64,000 nt of DNA from Streptomyces sannanensis. GTDB lineage: Bacteria; Actinomycetota; Actinomycetes; Streptomycetales; Streptomycetaceae. The position numbers and the translations under genes are program-made. The notes beneath the pieces are model-generated. The model was given only the letters and a program-made list of their open reading frames with translations. It had not been told where the DNA came from and ran no database searches. The stretch lies in NCBI RefSeq assembly GCF_039536205.1, contig NZ_BAAAYL010000001.1, forward strand, positions 4,836,001-4,900,000. Direction: 5' to 3'. Positions 23,022 through 31,857 of this stretch are shown piece after piece; position 1 is the stretch's first letter, and each line of letters begins with the position of its first letter.

Positions 23022-23820
23022 TCCGCCAGGGTTCCCTCCAGCGGCTGTCCACCACCAGCAACGCACCGGCCGGAAGCCCGAACTTCTCTCCTTCGGGAAG
23101 GACGGTGAGCCGGCCGAAGGCGGTGGCACTCCGCGACGGCCGCAGGTCCTTGCCGAGAACGACCGCGGTGACCACGTCGTTGAAGAACGGCCGACGACAG
23201 GAGATCTTCGCGGTGCCACGCGGTCCGGTGTACCGGATGACCTCCGTGCCCCAACCGGAGATCCTGCGGTCGAAGGTGCGTGGGGGATCGACCTGTAGCT
23301 GCCAGTGCGAGTGGGCGTCGACCACTATCAGCTCGGGTTCGGGCCCGGCGCCGATGAGAGCGCCCCCCACCGGTTTCTTGTCCGCGTACGTACGCAGAGC
23401 CCAGTCGAAGCGCCCTTCGCCCCAGCCGTCGACATCCACCCAGTCGCCCCGCTGGATCGACAGCTGTGCCGGGGGACCTTCGTAGCGGAGCACATTGCAG
23501 CCCTGTCCCTCGGCGGTCGCCTCCAGCAGGGGCACCTGGTACGGGGAGACGAGGCGCAACAACCACTCCTGGCGGGTGCATTCGACAAGGATCCTGGAGA
23601 CCGGGCTCCCCTCCGTGCCGGTCAGGAACCGGTGACGGATCGAGCCGGACACGTGGACCTGCCTCAGCTCCTCGCCCGAGTCGCTGATCATCCGCAGATC
23701 GGTTCGGAGGGATTCGACCGGTGCGCACCGTTCGAACTCCACGACCACCGGCACGCCCGCGTCCGTGGGCGGCAGCTCCACCAGCTGCGTGCCGGTCCCG
23801 CGCCGAAGGAAGTGGCTCAC
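23008..23820 (-). CDS. Hypothetical beta-rich protein coupled to an ABC exporter
   Basis: A 270-residue protein that I do not recognise. It has no signal peptide or membrane helix. It looks all-beta and internally repetitive: the segment around 115-150 (GQGCNVLRYEGPPAQLSIQRG) resembles that around 195-225 (GWGTEVIRYTGPRGTAKISC). The GTG start at 23820 overlaps the stop codon of the upstream ABC subunit as GTGA, so it is translated with the exporter and may be an accessory or cargo-related protein. The previously open frame upstream of 23820 is antisense-type noise of the ABC gene. The 3' end overlaps the exporter gene at 23021. Confidence 0.8.
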   Translation of the reverse strand: MSHFLRRGTGTQLVELPPTDAGVPVVVEFERCAPVESLRTDLRMISDSGEELRQVHVSGSIRHRFLTGTEGSPVSRILVECTRQEWLLRLVSPYQVPLLEATAEGQGCNVLRYEGPPAQLSIQRGDWVDVDGWGEGRFDWALRTYADKKPVGGALIGAGPEPELIVVDAHSHWQLQVDPPRTFDRRISGWGTEVIRYTGPRGTAKISCRRPFFNDVVTAVVLGKDLRPSRSATAFGRLTVLPEGEKFGLPAGALLVVDSRWREPWRISVR

Positions 23821-25757
23821 GCCAGGCTCTCCCGCCACGCCCGGTGCAGGTCTGCGAACCGTCCCGTTCCGCCGATGAGTTCGGCGGGGGTGCCGTCCTC
23901 CACGATCCGGCCGCGGTCCATCACCAGCACCCGGTCGGCGATCTCCACCGTGGACAGCCGGTGGGCGATCACCACCGCGGTGCGGCCGTGCAGCACCGTG
24001 TGCATCGCGTGCTGGACGGCCCGCTCGCCGGGGATGTCCAGCGAGCTCGTCGCCTCGTCGAGGATCAGCACCGCGGGGTCCGCGAGCAGCGCCCGGGCGA
24101 AGGCGACCAGCTGCCGCTGGCCCGCGGAGATACGACCGCCGCGCTTGCGTACGTCCGTGTCGTAGCCGTCCGGCAGGGCGGTGATGAAGTCGTGGGCGCC
24201 GATCGCCTTCGCGGCGTGCTCGATCTCCTCCCGGTTGGCGTCCGGGCGGCCGATGGCGATGTTCTCGGCGACCGTGCCGGAGAACAGGAACGCCTCCTGG
24301 GTCACCATGACCACCCCGCGCCGCAGTTCGGGCATGGCCAGATCGCGCAGGTCCATGCCGTCCAGCAGCACCCGGCCCTCGGTCGGGTCGTAGAACCGGG
24401 CCAGCAGCTTGGCCAGCGTGGACTTGCCGGCTCCGGTCGAGCCGACGAGGGCGACGGTCTGGCCGGCGGGGATGGTGAGACCGAAGCGGGGGAGCACCTC
24501 GCCACCCGTGCGGTAGGCGAAACGTACGTCGTCGAAGACGACCTCGCGGCCCGGGTGTTCGGAGTCGTTCGACGGCAGCGGCTTCGGGGCGGTGGGCTCG
24601 GGCACGGTCGGGGTCTGGGCGAGCAGGCCGGCGATCTTCTCCAGCGAGGCGACCGCCGACTGGTAGGAGTTGAGGAACATGCCGAGCCGGTCGATCGGGT
24701 CGTACAGCCGCCGCAGATACAGCACGGCGGCGGCCAGCACACCGAGCGCCAGCGTCCCGTCGGCCACCCGGTAGGCCCCCCACAGCACCATCGCGGCGAC
24801 CGCGGTGTTGGCGACCAGCCGGGAGCCGACCACATAGCGGGCCATCTCCAGCAGCGCGTCCCCGTTGGAGCGTTCGTGGCGGCGGTTGAGGACCTGGAAC
24901 CCGGCGTCGTTGATGCGCTCACGACGGAAGGAACGCACGGGCCTGATGCCGTTCATCGTCTCCACGAACTTCACGATCACGGCCGCGGTCGCCGTGGAAC
25001 GCGCGCTGTAGACGACGCCCGCGCGCCGCTGGTAGAGCCGTACGAGCACATAGAGCGGCACGAAGGAGAGCACGGCCAGGCCGCCGATGCCCCAGTCCAG
25101 GTAGAGCAGCATCGCGGAGATGCAGACGAAGGCCAGGACGACGTTGACGAGTTCCTGGAGGCCCTCGTTGAGCAGCTCGCGCAGCGACTCGACGTCCGTG
25201 GTGGAACGGGAGATCAGCCGGCCCGAGGTGTAGCGCTCGTGGAAGTCCACGCTGAGCGCCTGAGCGTGCCGGAATATCCGGCCGCGCAGATCGAGCAGCG
25301 CGTTCTGGTTGACGCCAGCGGAGACCCGGATGAAGGCGTACTGGAACAGCCCCGAGCCCGCCGCGCACAGCGTGTACCCCACGGCGACGGCGATCAGCGG
25401 CCCGTAGTCGTGCGCGCGGAAGGCGGGTACGCCGCGGTCGATGGCGTACGCGACCAGCAGCGGGCCGGCCTGCACGGTGGCCTGCTGGAGCAGCAGCAGG
25501 ACCGCGCCGAGGGCGACCCGGGCGCGCAGCGGCCGCAGCAGCGAGCGCAGCAGCGCCCCCGTGGCGCCGGGGGGCGCGGGCAGCTCGTCGCGGTCGTACG
25601 GGTCGTCGTGCTCGTCCTGTTCCCGCACCGGTCCGGCCTCGGCCGGCTCGGCACCGGCGGTCGTGGACCGGGTCTCCTCGGCGGCCTCCGGGGTGCTCGG
25701 GCCCGTGCCGTCGGCCGTCGTGCCGTCCGCGGGGCGTCCCGTCGTGGTCCTGGTCAT
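23817..25757 (-). CDS. ABC exporter half-transporter, catalytically canonical subunit
   Basis: A 646-residue ABC exporter subunit: a disordered Thr/Glu-rich N-terminus (1-60), a six-helix membrane domain (about 70-360) and a nucleotide-binding domain. Walker A is GSTGAGKST, Walker B is AVLILDEATSSLD with the catalytic Glu, and the signature is the unusual RISAGQRQL rather than LSGGQ. Start ATG at 25757 overlaps the stop of the partner gene by four bases. Partner features suggest a heterodimer with one working ATP site. Substrate unknown (drug or lipid likely). Confidence 0.9.
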   Translation of the reverse strand: MTRTTTGRPADGTTADGTGPSTPEAAEETRSTTAGAEPAEAGPVREQDEHDDPYDRDELPAPPGATGALLRSLLRPLRARVALGAVLLLLQQATVQAGPLLVAYAIDRGVPAFRAHDYGPLIAVAVGYTLCAAGSGLFQYAFIRVSAGVNQNALLDLRGRIFRHAQALSVDFHERYTSGRLISRSTTDVESLRELLNEGLQELVNVVLAFVCISAMLLYLDWGIGGLAVLSFVPLYVLVRLYQRRAGVVYSARSTATAAVIVKFVETMNGIRPVRSFRRERINDAGFQVLNRRHERSNGDALLEMARYVVGSRLVANTAVAAMVLWGAYRVADGTLALGVLAAAVLYLRRLYDPIDRLGMFLNSYQSAVASLEKIAGLLAQTPTVPEPTAPKPLPSNDSEHPGREVVFDDVRFAYRTGGEVLPRFGLTIPAGQTVALVGSTGAGKSTLAKLLARFYDPTEGRVLLDGMDLRDLAMPELRRGVVMVTQEAFLFSGTVAENIAIGRPDANREEIEHAAKAIGAHDFITALPDGYDTDVRKRGGRISAGQRQLVAFARALLADPAVLILDEATSSLDIPGERAVQHAMHTVLHGRTAVVIAHRLSTVEIADRVLVMDRGRIVEDGTPAELIGGTGRFADLHRAWRESLA

Positions 25758-27574
25758 CGGGTCCTGGCCTCCTCGGCAGAAGCTTCCGCGCCGGACATCA
25801 GCCAGGCGTACTCGGCGTTGTCACGCAGCAGTTCCTGGTGGGTGCCGACGGCGGCGATTCGGCCGCCGGAGAGCAGCGCCACCCGGTCCGCGAGCATCAC
25901 GGTGGACGGCCGGTGGGCGATCACCAGCGCGGTGGTGTCGTCCAGTACGCGCCGCAGCGCGGCCTCCACCAGCGCCTCCGTGTGCACGTCCAGCGCCGAC
26001 AGCGGATCGTCCAGCACCAGGAAGCGGGGCTGTCCCGCCACGGCCCTCGCCAGGGCGAGCCGCTGCCGCTGTCCGCCGGACAGGCTCAGCCCCTGCTCGC
26101 CGACCTGGGTGTCGGCGCCCTGCGGCAGCCGGTCCACGAAGCCGGCCTGCGCGATGTCCAGGGCACGCCGCAGCTCGGTGGTCCCGGCGTCGGGACCGGC
26201 GCCCATCAGGACGTTCTCGCCGACGGTCGCGGAGAAGAGGGTCGGCTCCTCGAACGCCACGGCCACCAGCTCGCGCAGTGTCTCCCGGGGGAGTTCGGCG
26301 ATGTCCTGCCCGTCGAGCGTGATCCGCCCGCCGGTCGGCTCGTACAGCCGCGGCACGAGCGCGGTGAGCGTGGTCTTGCCGCTGCCGGTGGCCCCGACGA
26401 GGGCCATGGTCTCGCCGGGACGTATGTGGAGATCGATGCGCTCCAGCACGGGGACGGAGTCCGCGGGCGCGTCCGGGTAACGGAACTCGACGCCCTCGAA
26501 GCGGAGTCCGCCGGCGGGCGGGGCGGGACGGTGCTGCCGTGCACCGTCGGGCCTGCCGGTGTGTCCGCCGTCGGTGTTCTCCTCCGCCGCCTCGTCCATC
26601 ACCTCGAAGAACCGTTCCGTGGCCGTCGCCGACTCCTGGCTCATCGCGAGCAGGAAGCCGATCGACTCCACCGGCCAGCGCAGGGCCAGTGCCGTCGACA
26701 GGAAGGCCACCAGGGTGCCCGCCGACAGGTCGCCGTCCGCGACCTGGACCGTGCCGAGGACCAGTGCGGCGCCGATGGCCAGTTCGGGAATGGCGGTGAT
26801 CGCGGCCCAGATGCCGGCCAGCAGCCTGGCCTTGGCCAGTTCCGTGGTGCGCAGTTCCCCGGCCAGCTCACGGAAGGCAAGGGCCTGGCTGCGGTGCCGG
26901 CCGAAGCCCTTGACGATACGGATGCCCAGCACGCTCTCCTCGACGACCGTCGTCAGATCGCCGACCTGGTCCTGTGCCCGGCGCGCCACCAGGGCGTACC
27001 GGGTCTCGAAGTGCGAACAGAGGATCATCAGCGGGATCACGGGCACCGTCAGCACCAGCCCCAGCGTCCAGTCCTGGGCGAGCAGCAGCACGAAACCGGC
27101 CAGGATCGTCACCGCGTTGACCAGCAGGAAGGTCAGCGGGAAGGCGAGGAACATGCGCAGCAGCATCAGATCGGTGGTGGCGCGCGAGAGCAGCTGTCCG
27201 GAGGCCCACTTGTCGTGGAAGGCCACCGGCAGCCGCTGGAGGTGCCGGTAGAGACCGGCGCGCATGTCGGCCTCGACGCGGGAGAGCGGCCGGGCGACGA
27301 GCCACCGCCGGAAGCCGAAGAGCAGGGCTTCGGCGATGCCGAGCAGCAGCAGCGCGAGCGCGCCCAGCCAGACTCCGCCCGGATCGCTCTCGGCCACCGG
27401 GCCGTCCACGATCCACTTCAGTACGAGCGGGATGACAAGGCCGATAAGGGACGCGACGACCGCGACGAATGCCGCGCTGAACAGGCGGGTTCGCACCGGC
27501 CGCACATACGGCCACAGCCGCAGCAGTGAGCGTACGGAGGACCGGCTCCTCTGGGTTGTCTGTGTTTCGGGCAT
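25754..27574 (-). CDS. ABC exporter half-transporter, degenerate-site subunit
   Basis: A 606-residue ABC exporter subunit with a membrane domain (about 25-320) and an ATPase domain. Walker A is GATGSGKTT, the signature LSLSGGQRQR is canonical, but the residue after the Walker B Asp is Asp, not Glu (FLVLDDPLSALD). That substitution marks the degenerate subunit of heterodimeric exporters such as TM287/288 or LmrCD. ATG at 27574 (MPETQTTQRSR) is preferred; a frame extending to 27643 has no ribosome site. It is the first gene of a three-gene operon with the second subunit and the hypothetical protein. Confidence 0.9.
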   Translation of the reverse strand: MPETQTTQRSRSSVRSLLRLWPYVRPVRTRLFSAAFVAVVASLIGLVIPLVLKWIVDGPVAESDPGGVWLGALALLLLGIAEALLFGFRRWLVARPLSRVEADMRAGLYRHLQRLPVAFHDKWASGQLLSRATTDLMLLRMFLAFPLTFLLVNAVTILAGFVLLLAQDWTLGLVLTVPVIPLMILCSHFETRYALVARRAQDQVGDLTTVVEESVLGIRIVKGFGRHRSQALAFRELAGELRTTELAKARLLAGIWAAITAIPELAIGAALVLGTVQVADGDLSAGTLVAFLSTALALRWPVESIGFLLAMSQESATATERFFEVMDEAAEENTDGGHTGRPDGARQHRPAPPAGGLRFEGVEFRYPDAPADSVPVLERIDLHIRPGETMALVGATGSGKTTLTALVPRLYEPTGGRITLDGQDIAELPRETLRELVAVAFEEPTLFSATVGENVLMGAGPDAGTTELRRALDIAQAGFVDRLPQGADTQVGEQGLSLSGGQRQRLALARAVAGQPRFLVLDDPLSALDVHTEALVEAALRRVLDDTTALVIAHRPSTVMLADRVALLSGGRIAAVGTHQELLRDNAEYAWLMSGAEASAEEARTR

Positions 27575-27647
27575 CAGGACCGAGCGTACGGTTCGCCACT
27601 GACACCGCCCAACGGATTTACCGCCGAGGCGGCCTGACAGCATGGCA

Positions 27648-27677
27648 CCCCCGCCCGGAACCGGACCCGGGCGGGGG
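27648..27677 (-). terminator. Hairpin between DUF397 gene and ABC exporter operon
   Basis: Arms CCCCCGCCCGG and CCGGGCGGGGG (11 bp perfect) lie 16 bases past the stop of the DUF397 gene. It should separate that gene from the exporter operon. Confidence 0.7.
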
Positions 27678-27692
27678 CGGCGCTCACAGCTG

Positions 27693-27893
27693 TCAGCTCG
27701 AGAAGTCGAACTCGCCGGAGCGGGCGCCCTTCATGAAGGCGTCCCACTCGTGGTGAGTGAAGTGCAGGATCGTGTGCGGGTCCTTCGAGTCGCGGATGGC
27801 GATGCGTCCGTCCGGCGTGTGGGCGACCTCGACGCACATGTCGTTCTTACCGCTGCTGTAGCTGCTCTTGCGCCACTTCAGACTGTCGTTCAT
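27693..27893 (-). CDS. DUF397 domain protein
   Basis: A 66-residue protein with the DUF397 pattern: LKWRKSSYSSG at the start, CVEVAH, DGRIAIRDSKDP and FTHHEWDAFMKGARSGEFD. Streptomyces genomes hold many of these, usually beside an XRE-family (helix-turn-helix) regulator with which they appear to act, as in BldB-related or antitoxin-like pairs. Here no such partner is adjacent, so it is an orphan. AAAGGAA precedes the ATG at 27893. It is flanked by a hairpin on one side and glgX on the other. Confidence 0.9.
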   Translation of the reverse strand: MNDSLKWRKSSYSSGKNDMCVEVAHTPDGRIAIRDSKDPHTILHFTHHEWDAFMKGARSGEFDFSS

Positions 27894-28037
27894 TGCCGAT
27901 TCCTTTCAGGGCCGGGCGTCTTTCGCCTGCCCCACATCAAGCCTGGCCCGGGCTCCCCGCGTCCGCGATTCGAAGCGATACGCATCGTGATCGTGGCTGG
28001 TGGCGACCCGGATGGAGGGCCGTTTCCGGGGCAACGC

Positions 28038-30305
28038 CTACGCCGGCTTCACCCGCAGCAGCAGTACCGAGCGCGCCGGGACCGTGATCGTGGCGCCCGC
28101 GCGGTGGCTGTCGGCCGGGGCGGCCGACTGGTCCTCCCGGGAGGTGTCGACCACGGTGTCGTACACCTCGGCCCAGGGCGGTCCGGGCAGTACGAAGCTC
28201 ACCGGACGGTGACCGGCGTGCAGGACCACGAGGAAGCTGTCGTCGGTGACCTTCGCACCGCGCGCGTCACGTCCGGGGATGTCGCGCCCGGACAGATACA
28301 GCCCCAGCGTGGCCGCGGGGTCGTACCAGTTCTGCTCGGTCATCTCGGTGCCCCGCGGGGTGAACCAGGCCAGATCGCGCAGTCCGTCCGCCGTCTGCGG
28401 CCGGCCGGAGAAGAAGGCACGGCGGCGCAGCACGGGATGGGCCTGGCGCAGGGCGAGCAGACGGGACGTCAGGTCGAAGAGCGTCCGCCAGCCGGGGGAG
28501 TCGAGCAGCGACCAGTCGATCCAGCCGGTCGGATTGTCCTGGCAGTACGCGTTGTTGTTGCCGCCCTGGGTGCGGCCCATCTCGTCGCCCGCGACGAGCA
28601 TCGGCACGCCGGTGGACAGCAGCAGCGTGGCCAGGAGATTCCGCAGCTGGCGGCGGCGCAGCGCGTTGATCCGTTCGTCGTCGGTCTCGCCCTCGGCGCC
28701 GCAGTTCCAGGAGCGGTTGTCGTTCGTCCCGTCGCGGTTGGACTCGCCGTTGGCCTCGTTGTGCTTCTGCTCGTACGACACCAGGTCGCGCAGGGTGAAG
28801 CCGTCGTGCGCGGTGACGAAGTTGATGGAGGCGTACGGTCGCCGGCCGCCCCAGGCGTACAGATCGCTGGACCCGGACAGCCGGTAGCCGAGGTCCCGTA
28901 CGTCCGGCAGGGCGCCGCGCCAGAAGTCGCGAACGGCGTCCCGGTAGCGGTCGTTCCACTCGGTCCACAGCGGCGGGAACGCACCCACCTGATAGCCGCC
29001 GTTGCCCACGTCCCACGGCTCGGCGATCAGCTTGACCCGCCGCAGCACCGGGTCCTGGGCGATCACCGCGAGAAAGGGGGAGAGCATGTCCACGTCGTGC
29101 ATGGACCGGGCCAGCGCGGCCGCGAGGTCGAAGCGGAAGCCGTCCACGCCCATCTCGGTGACCCAGTAGCGCAGCGAGTCGGTGATCAGCCGGAGCACCT
29201 GCGGCTGGACGACATGCAGGGTGTTGCCACAGCCGGTGTAGTCGGCGTAGCGCCGGGCGTCGGGCTGGAGGCGGTAGTAGCCGCGGTTGTCGATGCCGCG
29301 AAGCGAGAGGGTGGGGCCCAGCTCGCCGGCCTCCGCGGTGTGGTTGTAGACCACGTCGAGGATGACCTCTATGCCTGCGGAGTGCAGTGCCCGCACCATG
29401 CGCTTGAACTCGCCGACCTGCTGGCCGCCGGTGCCGCTGGCCGAGTAGGCCGCGTGCGGGGCGAAGTAGCCGATGGAGTTGTAGCCCCAGTAGTTGCGCA
29501 GGCCGCGGCGCTGCAGATGGTCCTCGTGGGCGAAGTGATGCACCGGCAGCAGTTCCACCGCGGTCACTCCGAGCCGTACGAGATGGTCGATCGCCGCCGG
29601 GTGGGCGAGCCCGGCGTAGGTGCCGCGCAGCTTCTCCGGGACCTCGGGGTGCAGTTGTGTGAAGCCCCGGACGTGCAGCTCGTAGATGACCGAGTCGGCC
29701 CAGGGGGTTTTGGGGCGCCGGTCGTCGGACCAGTCGTCGTCGTCATGGACGACCACGGCCTTGGGGACGTACGGCGCCGAGTCCCGCTCGTCGCGCACGG
29801 TGTCGGCGACATGCTGCTGCGGCCAGTCGCGCACATGCCCGTACACCTCGGGCGGCAGCGTGAAGTCGCCGTCGACGGCTCGGGCATAGGGATCCAGCAC
29901 CAGCTTGGCCGGGTTCCAGCGGGCCCCGGTCCAGGGGTCCCAGCGGCCGTGCACCCGGTAGCCGTAGCGCTGGCCCGGCTGTACACCCGGGACGAAACCG
30001 TGCCAGATCTCGTGGGTCAGCTCGGTCAGCGGGCAGCGCGTCTCGCTCCCGTCCCGGTCGAAGAGGCACAGCTCGACGGCCTCGGCCCCGCCCGCCCACA
30101 GCGCGAAGTTGGTGCCCGACACCCCGTCGGGGCCGGCCCGGAAGCGCGCGCCGAGGGGGGTCGGCGCGCCCGGCCATACGGCAGGGCGGTGCGGTGGCGG
30201 CCCGGAGTTCCGGCCGTTGACGGCCCGGCGCCGTTCGCCGTCGTGCGCGGTCCGGCCGTCCGGCACCGCCTGCTGCTCGGCGCTGATTGGATCTGCGCTC
30301 GACAC
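28038..30305 (-). CDS. glgX: Glycogen debranching enzyme
   Basis: A 755-residue GlgX-type GH13 isoamylase that hydrolyses alpha-1,6 branch points left by phosphorylase. A CBM48 (about 40-160) precedes the barrel; visible motifs are VVYNHTAEAGE, MGVDGFRFDLAAAL (nucleophile Asp), LIAEPWDVG (acid Glu) and NFVTAHDGFTLRDL. GTG at 30305 has GGAGG with eight-base spacing. It is separate from the GlgE operon but likely serves the same polymer. Its divergent neighbour is an L,D-transpeptidase, apparently unrelated in function. Confidence 0.95.
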   Translation of the reverse strand: MSSADPISAEQQAVPDGRTAHDGERRRAVNGRNSGPPPHRPAVWPGAPTPLGARFRAGPDGVSGTNFALWAGGAEAVELCLFDRDGSETRCPLTELTHEIWHGFVPGVQPGQRYGYRVHGRWDPWTGARWNPAKLVLDPYARAVDGDFTLPPEVYGHVRDWPQQHVADTVRDERDSAPYVPKAVVVHDDDDWSDDRRPKTPWADSVIYELHVRGFTQLHPEVPEKLRGTYAGLAHPAAIDHLVRLGVTAVELLPVHHFAHEDHLQRRGLRNYWGYNSIGYFAPHAAYSASGTGGQQVGEFKRMVRALHSAGIEVILDVVYNHTAEAGELGPTLSLRGIDNRGYYRLQPDARRYADYTGCGNTLHVVQPQVLRLITDSLRYWVTEMGVDGFRFDLAAALARSMHDVDMLSPFLAVIAQDPVLRRVKLIAEPWDVGNGGYQVGAFPPLWTEWNDRYRDAVRDFWRGALPDVRDLGYRLSGSSDLYAWGGRRPYASINFVTAHDGFTLRDLVSYEQKHNEANGESNRDGTNDNRSWNCGAEGETDDERINALRRRQLRNLLATLLLSTGVPMLVAGDEMGRTQGGNNNAYCQDNPTGWIDWSLLDSPGWRTLFDLTSRLLALRQAHPVLRRRAFFSGRPQTADGLRDLAWFTPRGTEMTEQNWYDPAATLGLYLSGRDIPGRDARGAKVTDDSFLVVLHAGHRPVSFVLPGPPWAEVYDTVVDTSREDQSAAPADSHRAGATITVPARSVLLLRVKPA

Positions 30306-30464
30306 CTGTCGGCCTCCCGCGGCTCATCAGGACCTGGGACCTGGTGGGCTCGGGGGCGCACGGCGTCCCGGCCGTGGCTCCCCTACGTGGTCCTCCCAGC
30401 TGTTCTGCCCGGAACAGCCGTCGTACTCACGTTTCCCCGGAGGGGCACGATCGTTGGGCTCATC

Positions 30465-31688
30465 GTGAGATTCGTAGCGAAACGGGCAGGGGTGGGCTTT
30501 GCCGCCCTGCTGGCATGCACAGGACTGCTGACGGGACTGGCCGGTTGCAAGGGCTCGGACATCGGGATGAGCAGCAAGCCGCGTTCTCCCGCCGAGGTGA
30601 TCCAGGTCACTCCGGAGGACGGGGCCAAGGACGTCGAGATCGGTGACCTGATCGAGGTGCGGGTCCCCAGCGGGCGGCTGGAACGGGTCACGATGCGGAG
30701 GGTGGAGGACGCCCAGCCCGTGGAGGTGCCGGGGCACCTCTCGGAGGACGGTACGTCCTGGCGGCCCGACGCCGGAAAGGTGCAGCTGGCCGCCAAGTAC
30801 ACCGTGGACGTGGTGGCCCTGGACGGGCACGGCAACCGCCAGGCACGGCACACCAGGTTCACCACCCATGTCCCCGCGGAACGCTTCATCGGCTACTTCA
30901 GGCCGGAGAACCGCTCCGTCGTGGGCACCGGAATGATCGTCACCTTCCAGTTCAGCCGGCCGATCACCAACCGCGCGGCCGTGGAGCGGGGCATCACCGT
31001 CACCTCGAAGCCGCCCGTCGAGGTCGTCGGCCACTGGTTCGGCAAGGACCGGCTGGACTTCCGCCCGCGCGAATACTGGCGCCCCGGCACCGAGGTGACC
31101 GTCGCCATGCGGCTGCGTGATGTACAGGCCGGGCCCGAGATGTACGGGATCCAGCGGAAGACCGTCACCTTCACCATCGGACGCTCGCAGACGTCCCTGG
31201 TGGATGCCGCGGCGCACAGCATGGTGGTACGGCGCGACGGCAAGGTCCTCGCGACTCTGCCCGTCACCGCCGGGTCGGAGCACACCGCGACGTACAACGG
31301 GAAGATGGTGATTTCCGAGATGCTCGAAGTGACCCGGATGAACGGAGCCACGGTCGGCTTCACGGACGCGGACGGCAAGGGCGAGTACGACATCAAGGAC
31401 GTGCCGCACGCCATCCGGCTCACCGACTCGGGAACCTTCATGCACGGTAACTACTGGGCCACCCCGGACACCTTCGGCAGCCGCAACGTCAGTCATGGCT
31501 GTGTGGGCCTGCGCGATGTGAAGGGCGGCAGCGACAGGACTCCGGCGGGTTGGTTCTTCGACCGCGCACTGATCGGGGACGTGGTCGAAGTGGTCAACTC
31601 GAAAGACAAGACGGTGGCACCCCACAACGGCCTCAGCGGCTGGAACCTGGCCTGGCCGGCGTGGAAGGCGGGGTCCGCGCTCGCCTGA
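30465..31688 (+). CDS. L,D-transpeptidase lipoprotein (first of two)
   Basis: A 407-residue cell-wall enzyme. An N-terminal signal ends at the lipobox LAGC (about residue 28), then come two Ig-like domains (about 45-250) and a YkuD L,D-transpeptidase domain with HGNYWATPDTFG and the catalytic SHGCVGL. It makes 3-3 crosslinks in peptidoglycan, as LdtMt2-type enzymes do. GTG at 30465 is the best start for the signal peptide but lacks a close ribosome site. The frame stays open upstream, which I do not read as coding. A paralogue follows 169 bases downstream. Confidence 0.88.
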   Translation: MRFVAKRAGVGFAALLACTGLLTGLAGCKGSDIGMSSKPRSPAEVIQVTPEDGAKDVEIGDLIEVRVPSGRLERVTMRRVEDAQPVEVPGHLSEDGTSWRPDAGKVQLAAKYTVDVVALDGHGNRQARHTRFTTHVPAERFIGYFRPENRSVVGTGMIVTFQFSRPITNRAAVERGITVTSKPPVEVVGHWFGKDRLDFRPREYWRPGTEVTVAMRLRDVQAGPEMYGIQRKTVTFTIGRSQTSLVDAAAHSMVVRRDGKVLATLPVTAGSEHTATYNGKMVISEMLEVTRMNGATVGFTDADGKGEYDIKDVPHAIRLTDSGTFMHGNYWATPDTFGSRNVSHGCVGLRDVKGGSDRTPAGWFFDRALIGDVVEVVNSKDKTVAPHNGLSGWNLAWPAWKAGSALA

Positions 31689-31857
31689 CGGTGCATTCCT
31701 CGAATCGGCCCTGGGCGACTTGGGACTGAACGGTGACATTCGCCGGTCCCTTGCGCCCCGCACGGTGTGATTATCTAGCGCGGTGGGCGCGAGAAGAATG
31801 CGCGCCGGGAGTGCGAGCCGCTGTGGGACCAGGGCCGTGCGAGGGGAGAAAAGCATA

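Noticed and set aside
23821..24783. N-terminal extension of the hypothetical beta-rich protein
   Set aside because: It lies in another frame of the ABC exporter subunit, whose motifs are intact; the GTGA overlap gives a natural start at 23820.
27642..30464. In-frame upstream extension of the first L,D-transpeptidase of about 940 codons
   Set aside because: It runs antisense to DUF397 and glgX, both well supported, and the lipoprotein signal begins only at 30465.
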